Assembly: GCA_036494575.1 (NCBI GenBank)
Contig: DASXOE010000053.1
Coordinates: 16,419 to 80,418, forward strand
Direction of reading: 5' to 3'
Length of the DNA: 64,000 bases
From: DASZFV01 sp036494575
GTDB taxonomy: Bacteria > Myxococcota_A > Polyangia > Fen-1088
A program made the position numbers and the translations under genes. This document shows positions 1 through 7,979 of the stretch, piece after piece (position 1 is the stretch's first letter; each line of letters starts with the position of its first letter). Below the pieces are notes generated by a model, which had not been told where the DNA came from, searched no databases, and was given only the letters and a program-made list of their open reading frames with translations.

Positions 1-2
1 CG

Positions 3-3000
3 ACGCCGGCCTGCGAGCCGACGGGCGCGTGCGGCCAGTGCTCGTCCACGAACGCCGCGGCTTGCACGGGCACGAAGCCGGCTTGCAACGTCGGGACGGG
101 CTTGTGCCGCGCCTGCGCGGGAGACGGGGATTGCGGCGGCGGATCGCCGGCGTGCGAGCCGACGGGCGCTTGCGGCGTCTGCTCGGCGACGAACAACACG
201 CAATGCACCGGCGCGACGCCCGTCTGCAACACGGCGGCGGGGACCTGCGCCTCCTGCCTGTCGAACGCCCAGTGTGGCGGAACGACGCCCGTCTGTAACA
301 CGGCGACGCACACGTGCCGGGCGTGCGGGGGCGACGTCGACTGCGGCGGCGCGACGCCGGCCTGCGAGTCGTCGGGCGCGTGCGGCCAGTGCTCGCCTGG
401 CAACGCCACCCAGTGCACGGGCGCGACACCTGTGTGCAACACGAGCGCACAGATCTGCGTGGGATGCGTCACGAACGCGAATTGCGGCGGGGCCGCTCCC
501 GTCTGCAACGCCGGTACGCAGACGTGCAGGCCCTGCGCGGGCGACGGCGAGTGCGGCGGCGCGACGCCGGCTTGTCAGGCGACGGGCGCGTGCGGCCAAT
601 GCTCGGCGACGAACGTCGCTCGCTGCGGGGGCGCGACGCCGGTCTGTAACGCCGTGGCCGGGTCGTGCGTGGCCTGCGTGTCGAACGCCGACTGTGGCGG
701 CACGGCGCCCGTTTGCAATTTGACGACGCACACGTGCCGCGCGTGCGCGGGCGACGGCGAGTGCGGCGGCGCGACGCCGGCGTGCCAGCCCTCGGGCGCC
801 TGTGGCCAGTGCTCGGCGGCGAGCTCCGGAGCTTGCGGCGGCGCGACGCCCGTCTGCCTGACCGCGACGGGGATCTGCGTCGGCTGCCTTGGCAACGTGG
901 ACTGCGGCGGCAGCGCGCCCGTGTGCAACACGACGACGCACGCGTGCCGCGGTTGCGCGGGCGACGGCGACTGTGGCAGCGCGACGCCGGCCTGTCAGCC
1001 CGGAGGGTCGTGCGGGGCCTGCTCGGCGACGAATACGGCGAAGTGCACCGGCTCGACCGCGGTCTGCAACGTCACGACGGGGTCATGCGTCGGTTGCGTC
1101 GCGAACGCGGACTGCTCGGGCACGATGCCGGTGTGCAACACGACGACGCACGTGTGCCGCCCCTGCGCGGGGGACGGCGAGTGCGGCGGCAGCACGCCGG
1201 CGTGCGAGACCTCGGGCGCCTGCGGGGCCTGCTCGGCGACCAACGCCACGAAGTGCACGGGCGCGACGCCTGCCTGCGACACGGCGGCGGGCGTCTGCGT
1301 CGCCTGTGTGTCGAGCGCGACCTGCAGCGGCGCCACGCCCGCCTGCAACACGACGACGCACACCTGCCGGGGATGCCAGAGCGACACCGAATGCACGGGC
1401 GCGACGCCGGCCTGCGAGATGAACGGCGCTTGCGGCGCGTGCTCGCCTACGAACACGACGCTGTGCACGGGGGCCAAGCCCGTGTGCAACCCCGCGACCG
1501 CGACGTGCGTCCAGTGCGTCATCAACGCGGACTGCGCAGGCGCGAAGCCCACGTGCGACGGCGGGACGCACACCTGTCGCGCCTGCGGCGCCGACGCGGA
1601 TTGCGGAGGCGCGACGCCGGCCTGCCAAGCCAACGGCTCGTGTGGCCCCTGCTCGACGACGAACGTCACGCTCTGCACGGGCATGACGCCGGCCTGCGAG
1701 ACGGCGACCGCCACCTGCGTCGCTTGCGTCTCGAACGCGACCTGCGCGGGCATGACGCCGGCCTGCAACGTCGCGACGCACACCTGCCGCGCCTGCGGCG
1801 CCGACGCGGACTGTGGCGGCGCGACGCCGGCCTGCCAGCCGGGCGGCTCGTGCGGCGCCTGCTCGGCCACGAACGTCACGGCGTGCGCGGGCCCGACGCC
1901 GGCGTGCAACACGGTCACGGGCTCCTGCGTCGGGTGCCTGTCGGCGGCGCAGTGCTCGGGGACGACGCCCATCTGCGAGCCCTCGACGCACTCCTGCCGC
2001 GGGTGCAGCGGTGACGGCGAGTGCGGTGGCGTCGCGCCGGCCTGTCAGCCGGGCGGCTCGTGCGGCGTGTGCTCGGCGACGAACAGGACCTTGTGTGGCG
2101 GCTCCGTGCCCGTGTGCGACGCCGCGAGCGGCACCTGCGTGACGTGCATCGCGAACGCGGACTGCGCTGGCGCGACGCCCGTCTGCAACGGCGCGACGCA
2201 CACCTGCCGCGCGTGCGCCGCGGACGCGGATTGCGGCGGCACGACGCCGGCCTGTCAGGCGGGGGGGGCGTGCGGTGTCTGCTCGGCGACGAACAAGAGC
2301 GCGTGCACGAGCGCCATGCCCGCCTGCGACGCGCGCACGGCGACTTGTGTCGGTTGCACCGGCGACCCAGATTGCGGCGGCTCCTTGCCTGTGTGCGATC
2401 GAACGTCGCGCGCCTGCCGCGCCTGCGCTGGCGACGCGGATTGTGGCGGCGTGACGCCGGCCTGTCAGCCGGGTGGCTCGTGCGGCGCTTGCTCCGCCAG
2501 CAACGCGCGGCGCTGCGTGGGCGCCACCTCCGTCTGTAACGTGCCGGTCGGGAGCTGCGTGGGGTGCCTCACGAACGCACAGTGTGGCGGCGCGACGCCG
2601 ACGTGCGACGTGACGGGGCACTCGTGCCGCGCCTGCGCGAGCGACGGCGAGTGCGGCGGCGCGACGCCGGCGTGCGACGCGAACGGCGCGTGTGGCGTGT
2701 GTTCCGCGACGAACTCCTCGAAGTGCACGGGGCCGACGCCAGGCTGCGACGCCGCGACGGGGACGTGCCTGTCGTGCACGAGCGACGCGCAGTGTGGCGG
2801 CACGAAGCCCGTCTGCGACACCGGGACGAACAAATGCCGCGCCTGCGCCGCTGACGCGGACTGCGGCGGCACGACCCCCGCGTGTCAGCCGAGCGGCGCC
2901 TGCGGCGCGTGCTCGGCCTCGAACGCCACCGGGTGCCTGGCCGCGGCGCCGCTCTGCGACACCCAGGCGGGCGTGTGCGTGGTGTGTCTCGCGAGCGCTC

Positions 3001-4733
3001 AGTGTGGAACGGCGACGTCGCCGGTGTGCGATGACACGACCCACGTCTGTCGGGGTTGCGTCGCCGACGGCGACTGCCCCGCCGACAACGGGGCGTGTCA
3101 GCCGTCGGGCGCCTGCGGCGCGTGCTCGGCCACGAACGCGACCGCGTGCACGGGCGCGACCGCGCTCTGCGACGCGAACGCCGGCGTCTGCGTGTCTTGC
3201 GTGGCGTCAGTCGACTGCGGCGGCGGCACACCCGTGTGCGACGGCGCGACGCACATGTGCCGCGCGTGCGCCGCCGACGGCGAGTGCGGCGGCACGACGC
3301 CCGTCTGCAGCGCGGGCGCGTGTGTCGCCTGCGCGGCGGGCAAGCCGGGCGCGTGCGCCGTCGCTCAGAAGGTCTGCGACACGACGTCGAGCACGTGCGT
3401 CGAGTGTGTCGCCAGCGCCGACTGCTCCGGCACGCGTCCCATCTGCGACGCGGGCACGCACACGTGCCGCATCTGCCTCACGAGCGCGGACTGCGATCCG
3501 AAGTTCCCGGTCTGCCTCTCGACGGGAGCTTGCGCGGTCTGCACGCCGACCGACACCGCTCGCTGCGGCGCGGGCAATCCGCTGTGCGACACGTCGGGAG
3601 GCGGCGGTGTCTGCGTGAGCTGCCTCGGCAACGCCGACTGCGGCGGGACCACGCCCGTGTGCTCGGCAGTCACTCACGCCTGTGTCGGCTGCACGGCGGA
3701 CGGCACGCCCAGCTGCCCCGACCCCGCTCGCCCGGCGTGTCAGAAGACCGGGCCGCTCTCCGGGGCCTGCACGGAGTGCTCGGCGACCAATCAGACCCAA
3801 TGCGGTGGTGCCCAGCCCCAGTGCCTCGTGGCGACCGGTCTCTGCGGTTGCCCGAACGACCTCGCTTGCGGCGCGGCCGGCTCCGGCCTCATCTGCACCG
3901 GGCCGAACGGATTCTGCGTCCCGGGCTGCGGACCGAGCCACAACAGCTGCCCCGCGAACGCCACCTGCGTCGGGGTCTCGGCGGGCGTCGGGCACTGCGC
4001 GACGCCAGGTGGATGCACGGCTGACGCCGACTGCGCGTCGCCCCTGCCTCGCTGCGACACGACGGAGAGCGTCGACACGTGCGTGCAGTGCCTCCTCGAC
4101 AAGGACTGCCCGGCTCCGTTCGTGTGCGCGACCGTCACGAAGACGTGCGTCGCGTGCACCGCCACGAACCAGAGCTCATGCCGCGCCGATCTCGGCGGGG
4201 CCCGCTGCGTCGCGGGCGACTCGTGCGGCTGCGCGATGGACGCCGACTGCGGCGGAACCACGTCGGGGCGCGTGTGCGACGCCACGACCGCTCGCTGCGT
4301 TCCCGGCTGCCGCGCGACCGGTGGCAACGGCTGTCCGACGTCGCTCCTGTGCACGTCCGCCGGCAATGACATCGGCGTTTGCCAGCCGCGGCCCGTGATG
4401 ACGGACGGCGGCGCCGACGGATCCAGCGACGCGCCCTCCTCGTCAGATGCGGCCGAGGGCGGCGCGATCGACGGGCCCCCGAGCGACCTCGCCGCCGACG
4501 GTGTGGTCGGTGCCGATGCTCCCGTCGACGTCTCAACCATCGACGGCGCCGGCGACGCCTCCGACGGCGGCGCAGGTGGCGGGGGGGGCGCCGGATATGG
4601 CGCGGGCGGCGGCTACATCGCGGGCGGCGGCTGTCGCTGCGACGCGGGCGGCTCGGGCAGCTCGCCGGCGACGTTCGTGACGCTCGCGCTCGCCGTCGTG
4701 GGAGCGGTCGTACGTCGCCGCCGCCGCCGGTGA
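3..4733 (+). CDS. Giant cysteine-repeat surface protein with MYXO-CTERM-like tail (5' end outside window)
   Basis: The reading frame is open from the first bases, so the N-terminus lies upstream of the window. About 1,575 residues are visible. Most of the protein is a 70-residue repeat with 12 cysteines per unit, followed by degenerate repeats to about position 4380. Then comes an Asp/Ala/Ser/Gly-rich linker, a Gly-rich stretch with a Cys-Arg-Cys, one hydrophobic segment of about 18 residues, and a terminal run of six arginines. Cys plus membrane helix plus Arg cluster is the layout of MYXO-CTERM sorting signals in Myxococcota, which myxosortases process. The protein is therefore probably exported and anchored at the cell surface, with dense disulfides. 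No catalytic domain is seen, so a structural or adhesive role is inferred. A terminator-like hairpin follows the stop. Confidence 0.85.
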   Translation, partial: TPACEPTGACGQCSSTNAAACTGTKPACNVGTGLCRACAGDGDCGGGSPACEPTGACGVCSATNNTQCTGATPVCNTAAGTCASCLSNAQCGGTTPVCNTATHTCRACGGDVDCGGATPACESSGACGQCSPGNATQCTGATPVCNTSAQICVGCVTNANCGGAAPVCNAGTQTCRPCAGDGECGGATPACQATGACGQCSATNVARCGGATPVCNAVAGSCVACVSNADCGGTAPVCNLTTHTCRACAGDGECGGATPACQPSGACGQCSAASSGACGGATPVCLTATGICVGCLGNVDCGGSAPVCNTTTHACRGCAGDGDCGSATPACQPGGSCGACSATNTAKCTGSTAVCNVTTGSCVGCVANADCSGTMPVCNTTTHVCRPCAGDGECGGSTPACETSGACGACSATNATKCTGATPACDTAAGVCVACVSSATCSGATPACNTTTHTCRGCQSDTECTGATPACEMNGACGACSPTNTTLCTGAKPVCNPATATCVQCVINADCAGAKPTCDGGTHTCRACGADADCGGATPACQANGSCGPCSTTNVTLCTGMTPACETATATCVACVSNATCAGMTPACNVATHTCRACGADADCGGATPACQPGGSCGACSATNVTACAGPTPACNTVTGSCVGCLSAAQCSGTTPICEPSTHSCRGCSGDGECGGVAPACQPGGSCGVCSATNRTLCGGSVPVCDAASGTCVTCIANADCAGATPVCNGATHTCRACAADADCGGTTPACQAGGACGVCSATNKSACTSAMPACDARTATCVGCTGDPDCGGSLPVCDRTSRACRACAGDADCGGVTPACQPGGSCGACSASNARRCVGATSVCNVPVGSCVGCLTNAQCGGATPTCDVTGHSCRACASDGECGGATPACDANGACGVCSATNSSKCTGPTPGCDAATGTCLSCTSDAQCGGTKPVCDTGTNKCRACAADADCGGTTPACQPSGACGACSASNATGCLAAAPLCDTQAGVCVVCLASAQCGTATSPVCDDTTHVCRGCVADGDCPADNGACQPSGACGACSATNATACTGATALCDANAGVCVSCVASVDCGGGTPVCDGATHMCRACAADGECGGTTPVCSAGACVACAAGKPGACAVAQKVCDTTSSTCVECVASADCSGTRPICDAGTHTCRICLTSADCDPKFPVCLSTGACAVCTPTDTARCGAGNPLCDTSGGGGVCVSCLGNADCGGTTPVCSAVTHACVGCTADGTPSCPDPARPACQKTGPLSGACTECSATNQTQCGGAQPQCLVATGLCGCPNDLACGAAGSGLICTGPNGFCVPGCGPSHNSCPANATCVGVSAGVGHCATPGGCTADADCASPLPRCDTTESVDTCVQCLLDKDCPAPFVCATVTKTCVACTATNQSSCRADLGGARCVAGDSCGCAMDADCGGTTSGRVCDATTARCVPGCRATGGNGCPTSLLCTSAGNDIGVCQPRPVMTDGGADGSSDAPSSSDAAEGGAIDGPPSDLAADGVVGADAPVDVSTIDGAGDASDGGAGGGGGAGYGAGGGYIAGGGCRCDAGGSGSSPATFVTLALAVVGAVVRRRRRR
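105..3257 (+). repeat. Fifteen in-frame tandem repeats of 210 bp
   Basis: Units begin at 105, 315, 525, 735, 945, 1155, 1365, 1575, 1785, 1995, 2205, 2415, 2625, 2835 and 3048; the 2835 unit has one extra codon. Each encodes 70 residues with cysteines at unit positions 1, 4, 10, 17, 23, 26, 34, 41, 48, 51, 57 and 64. That spacing splits into three modules of 22, 25 and 23 residues, each C-x2-C-x5or7-C-x6-C. The 1575 and 1785 units are especially alike, which suggests recent duplication. Confidence 0.9.
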
Positions 4734-4744
4734 CGCCCGCCCGC

Positions 4745-4782
4745 TGACGCTCTCTCCCGGGAGCCGGAGCGTCACCCTTTTT
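4745..4782 (+). terminator. Intrinsic terminator after the repeat protein gene
   Basis: An 8-bp stem (4745-4752 with 4767-4774) encloses a second self-complementary stretch and is followed by TTTTT at 4778-4782. It sits 12 bases after the stop at 4733 and just before the convergent PPIase stop at 4787. Confidence 0.65.
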
Positions 4783-4786
4783 CAGG

Positions 4787-5278
4787 TCAGGCTTCTTTGA
4801 GATCATCGCCGTCGAGCTCGACGACGCCCGGGGCGGGGGGCGGACGGCTCGGGTCGCTCACGGTGAGGACCTTCACGCGAAAGACGAGATCGCGCCCCGC
4901 GAGCGGGTGAAGCAGGCGCACGTTCACCCGGTCGCCGGCCGTCGATACGATCTTCAAGCGCAGCGGCTCTCCCGTCGGGCTCTTGGCTTCGAACACCGAG
5001 CTCGGCTCGAGCTTTGCATCCTTGGGGAACTCTTGGCGGGGCATCTCTTTGATGGGCTGGGCGTCCTCGCTGCCGAAAGCCTCGCGCGCCGGGATCTCTC
5101 CGCGCTTCTCCTGCCCGGGCTCCATGCCGACGAGGCGGCTCTCGAGCCCCGGCAGCATCTTGCCCTGGCCCTGCACGTACCGCAGCGGCCCCGAGCGCGC
5201 AGACGACTCGAGGACGTCGCCTCCTTTGAGCGAAACCTCATAATCGATTTGAACGGACAATCCGGCTGCGATCTTCAT
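4787..5278 (-). CDS. FKBP-type peptidyl-prolyl isomerase, SlyD-like
   Basis: This 163-residue protein fits the SlyD/FKBP family, which catalyses cis-trans isomerisation of Xaa-Pro bonds in the cytosol. The start is an ATG at 5278 with a GAGGAG ribosome site a few bases upstream; the same frame is open further upstream but does not look coding. The N-terminal FKBP half begins with an IDYEVSLKGG-type strand. It then has the conserved PLRYVQGQGKMLPGLE segment, which in SlyD is the active-site flank before the inserted flap, and a GMEPGQEK turn. The C-terminal segment after about residue 140 is proline-rich and then acidic. The His-rich metal-binding tail of E. coli SlyD is absent. No signal peptide is seen. 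The gene is convergent with the giant repeat gene and codirectional with the TPR gene. Confidence 0.85.
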   Translation of the reverse strand: MKIAAGLSVQIDYEVSLKGGDVLESSARSGPLRYVQGQGKMLPGLESRLVGMEPGQEKRGEIPAREAFGSEDAQPIKEMPRQEFPKDAKLEPSSVFEAKSPTGEPLRLKIVSTAGDRVNVRLLHPLAGRDLVFRVKVLTVSDPSRPPPAPGVVELDGDDLKEA

Positions 5279-5322
5279 CGGGCTCCTCGCGCGCAAGCGG
5301 CTCTCTAAGAGTGGTGCTGCCT

Positions 5323-6162
5323 TTAGAAATGTCCAGACGCCACGAAGGCGGCGCCGCCCGGGACGAACGCGGGCGCGAACGCCATTGGGGGCGTCTCGGT
5401 GGCCGTCACCCCGGGCGTCCACAGCAAGAGCGCGGCGCTCACGACGGCCGCCGCGCCTCCGACGCCGAAGAGCGCGTACGAGCCGTAAGCGAGGGGCTTC
5501 GCTTCGTTGCACCGATCGAGCGCCCCTGCAGTGCCCGCGTCGTACTGGTTGAAGCAGGTGGTCATCTTCGAGCGCGCCATGAGGTTGAGCGCCACGCCTC
5601 CGCCCAGCGCCGCCAAGGCGGCCCCGCCCGTGATCCAGGCCGCGAGGTGGCTTCCGCGCGCGGGCGCGCTGCCGACGGGGCTGGGCGGGGTCGCGCCGGG
5701 TGTCGCCGCCGCGCCGGCCGGCGGCGCTTCCGGACCGGCGGCGCGCGTGGGCGCCTCGGCGCCCGTTTGGGGCCCGATCCGCTGGCGCAGGTCGGCGATC
5801 CTCGCGTCGAGCGCGATGATGCGCGCCTCGACGCTCGGTCGATCGGTGGCCTCGGGCGCGAGCTTGAGGTAGGTGCGGAACCCGTCGAGCGCCAGCGAGA
5901 GGTCTCCGCTCTTTTCGGCGACGGTGCCCAGGTTGTAAGCCGTCGACGGGTGGGGCGCGAGCGCCAGCGAGCACGCGTACCGCCGAATGGCCGAGGCCCT
6001 ATCGGCTGCCGCCTCGGCCTCCTCGGCCTTGGCGAACCATTCCTTGGCCATCGAACGGCGCAGCGCGACCTCGGTGTCGGGTAGCTCGGGGCACGTCTCG
6101 GCGCGGGCGGCGAGGGGGCCCGACGCCAGGACGAACGCGGTGAGGCACAGGAGGGCGCGCAT
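5323..6162 (-). CDS. Exported TPR-repeat protein with C-terminal membrane segments
   Basis: The protein has 279 residues from the ATG at 6162, chosen because it gives a clean signal peptide (MRALLCLTAFVLASG, then an AxA site). An in-frame TTG at 6180 is the alternative. Residues 25-125 hold tetratricopeptide-like helices with alanine-rich repeats. A Pro/Ala linker follows, then two hydrophobic segments near residues 175-195 and 225-245, separated by a loop with two cysteines. It lies immediately downstream of the Ser/Thr kinase gene with almost no spacer, so the two are probably cotranscribed. Kinase plus membrane TPR partner is a common Myxococcota pairing. The TPR part is inferred to mediate protein contacts in the envelope; the specific partner is unknown. 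Confidence 0.75.
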   Translation of the reverse strand: MRALLCLTAFVLASGPLAARAETCPELPDTEVALRRSMAKEWFAKAEEAEAAADRASAIRRYACSLALAPHPSTAYNLGTVAEKSGDLSLALDGFRTYLKLAPEATDRPSVEARIIALDARIADLRQRIGPQTGAEAPTRAAGPEAPPAGAAATPGATPPSPVGSAPARGSHLAAWITGGAALAALGGGVALNLMARSKMTTCFNQYDAGTAGALDRCNEAKPLAYGSYALFGVGGAAAVVSAALLLWTPGVTATETPPMAFAPAFVPGGAAFVASGHF

Positions 6163-6176
6163 GCGGCTCGACCCGT

Positions 6177-7790
6177 TCAATCGAAAGGGTTCGGTTTGTG
6201 ATCGGAGGGAACCGCCGGCGCTTGAGCGCGCGCGTGCTTCATGGCCCGCGCGTGCGGGCGCGCGCGTTCGGCGTGCGGGTGCGTGGGCGGTGACGCCGGC
6301 GTCGGCGTTTCAGAGGGGCGAAGCTTGTCGGGGAGGGCGGGGCCGAACTCCGGGGCGTCCGCCGTCTCGCTCTCCGAGGCGCTCGGCGGGCTCGAGGGCG
6401 GCGGAGACGGGGGCTTCACGACGGGTTCCGGCGCTGTGGCCTCTGCCGACGGCGGCACGCCCTTCCAGTGGGACAGCGGCAGCGTCGGCGGCCCGGTAAG
6501 GGCTGGCTGCCTGAGCGGCCTCGAGAAAATGAAGGCGCCCGCGAGCGCGATGAGCGCGAGCGCGCCGGCGCCGCTGCCGACCCAGATCCAGTCGCGCCGC
6601 GACGGCGCGTCGGGGCGCAGCGCCGTCGTCGGGTCGCGCCCAGCGTCGTCGCCTCCCGGGACCCCCAGCCTGATCTGCGAGGACGATCCCTTGCGCAAGG
6701 CCACCGTCGGCCCGCGCGTCTCCAGATCGGGCTTGATGACGGGGAAGCCCGTGCCGCTCTGCGCGCCCCCCGAGCTGGGCCTGGCCTCGATGTCGAGCGC
6801 TGAGCTCACCGTCTTCTTCCACTGGACGAACTCGGTGTCGAAGAGATCCTTGAGATAGGTCGCGAGCTGCAGCGGCGAGAAACCCTCGGCCGCGAAGGCG
6901 TAACGCTCGAGCGCCATCGCCATCTCCTGCGCCGTCTGGAAACGGTCCTCGCGCTTCTTCTGCAGCGCGCGCACGATGATCTGCTCGAGCTGCGGCGCGA
7001 CGGGCGTGACGTCCGACGGCGGCGGGATGGGCTCGTCGACGATGGCGCGCATCGTCGCGAGCTCGGTGTCGCGACGAAACAGGTGGCGGCCCGTCACGGA
7101 CTCCCACAGCACGACGCCGAGGGCGAACACGTCGGCGCGCCGATCGACGTCCTCCGAGGATGCCTGCTCGGGGGACATGTACTCGATCTTGCCCTTGAGC
7201 CCGCCGGGATTCGTCTGCGAGACGCGGCCGAGCGCGCGCACGATTCCGAAGTCGATGACCTTCACGGCGCCTTCGAACGACACGAGGATGTTCTGCGGGG
7301 AGACGTCGCGGTGGACGACGCCGAGCGGCCGGCCCTCGGAGTCGACGAGGTTGTGCGCGTAGCCGAGGCCGTTCGCCGCCTGCGCGATGATGTACGCGGA
7401 CAGCGCCGGCGTCAGCGGGTTCATGTCCTTCGCCGCCTTGCGCACGATTGCGGACAGCGGCTTGCCCTGGACGAGCTCCATGACGAGGAAGTACTCGTCG
7501 CCGTCGTGGCCGACCTCGATGATCCGGACGACGTTCGGGTGGTCGAGGAGCGCCGCGATGCGCGCCTCGTCCAGGAACATGCGAATGAACTCCTGGTTGG
7601 AGGCGAGGTGCGGGAGGATGCGTTTGACGACGACGAGAGTGCGGTAACCGGAAAGCTCTCCTGACAGCGCCAGGTAGACCTCGGCCATGCCTCCCGTCGC
7701 GAGGCGGCCGATCACCTGATAACGCCCGAGGTGCCCGACGCCTTCGCCCGGGCCGGACGGGTGCTGGCCCGTGTACGAATCTGGCGCCAC
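6177..7790 (-). CDS. Membrane-anchored Ser/Thr protein kinase (PknB/Hanks type)
   Basis: The Hanks kinase domain opens with a glycine loop (GRLATGGMAEVYLA). The ATP-binding lysine is in VVVKRI, the catalytic loop is HRDVSPQN, and DFG and SPE motifs follow, so all catalytic residues are present. After the kinase domain come a basic linker, one transmembrane helix (DWIWVGSGAGALALIALAG region), and a Pro/Ala-rich extracytoplasmic tail ending in a His/Arg-rich segment. The frame is open back to 7994. I prefer the GTG at 7790 because the DNA between 7800 and 7940 is less GC-rich and reads like the divergent promoter region shared with kup. The kinase presumably phosphorylates Ser/Thr on cytoplasmic targets, with the downstream TPR protein as a likely partner. 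Confidence 0.88.
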   Translation of the reverse strand: MAPDSYTGQHPSGPGEGVGHLGRYQVIGRLATGGMAEVYLALSGELSGYRTLVVVKRILPHLASNQEFIRMFLDEARIAALLDHPNVVRIIEVGHDGDEYFLVMELVQGKPLSAIVRKAAKDMNPLTPALSAYIIAQAANGLGYAHNLVDSEGRPLGVVHRDVSPQNILVSFEGAVKVIDFGIVRALGRVSQTNPGGLKGKIEYMSPEQASSEDVDRRADVFALGVVLWESVTGRHLFRRDTELATMRAIVDEPIPPPSDVTPVAPQLEQIIVRALQKKREDRFQTAQEMAMALERYAFAAEGFSPLQLATYLKDLFDTEFVQWKKTVSSALDIEARPSSGGAQSGTGFPVIKPDLETRGPTVALRKGSSSQIRLGVPGGDDAGRDPTTALRPDAPSRRDWIWVGSGAGALALIALAGAFIFSRPLRQPALTGPPTLPLSHWKGVPPSAEATAPEPVVKPPSPPPSSPPSASESETADAPEFGPALPDKLRPSETPTPASPPTHPHAERARPHARAMKHARAQAPAVPSDHKPNPFD

Positions 7791-7979
7791 TGTACCGCTA
7801 AGTGCAGCAGCTTCCCCCTGCAAGATCAAGCGCCTGTGGGGCCGCGCCACGCCTAAATGGACGGCATTAGGCGACGCTGTCTCACACGTCGCCAGATGTG
7901 CGCAGAAGCGAATTGCGCCGGTCCACGAGAGGCGCATACTGCGCCCGTGGCTCGCGTCGTCGAGCCGTGAAGACCTCGC

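Noticed and set aside
1083..3044. Long antisense open frame (653 codons) inside the Cys-repeat gene
   Set aside because: It is a by-product of the repeated GC-rich sequence: the translation is Arg/Ala low complexity with no motif, and the + strand reading has perfect Cys register.
105..3257. CRISPR-like array
   Set aside because: The repeat unit is 210 bp, entirely coding and in frame, without spacer structure.
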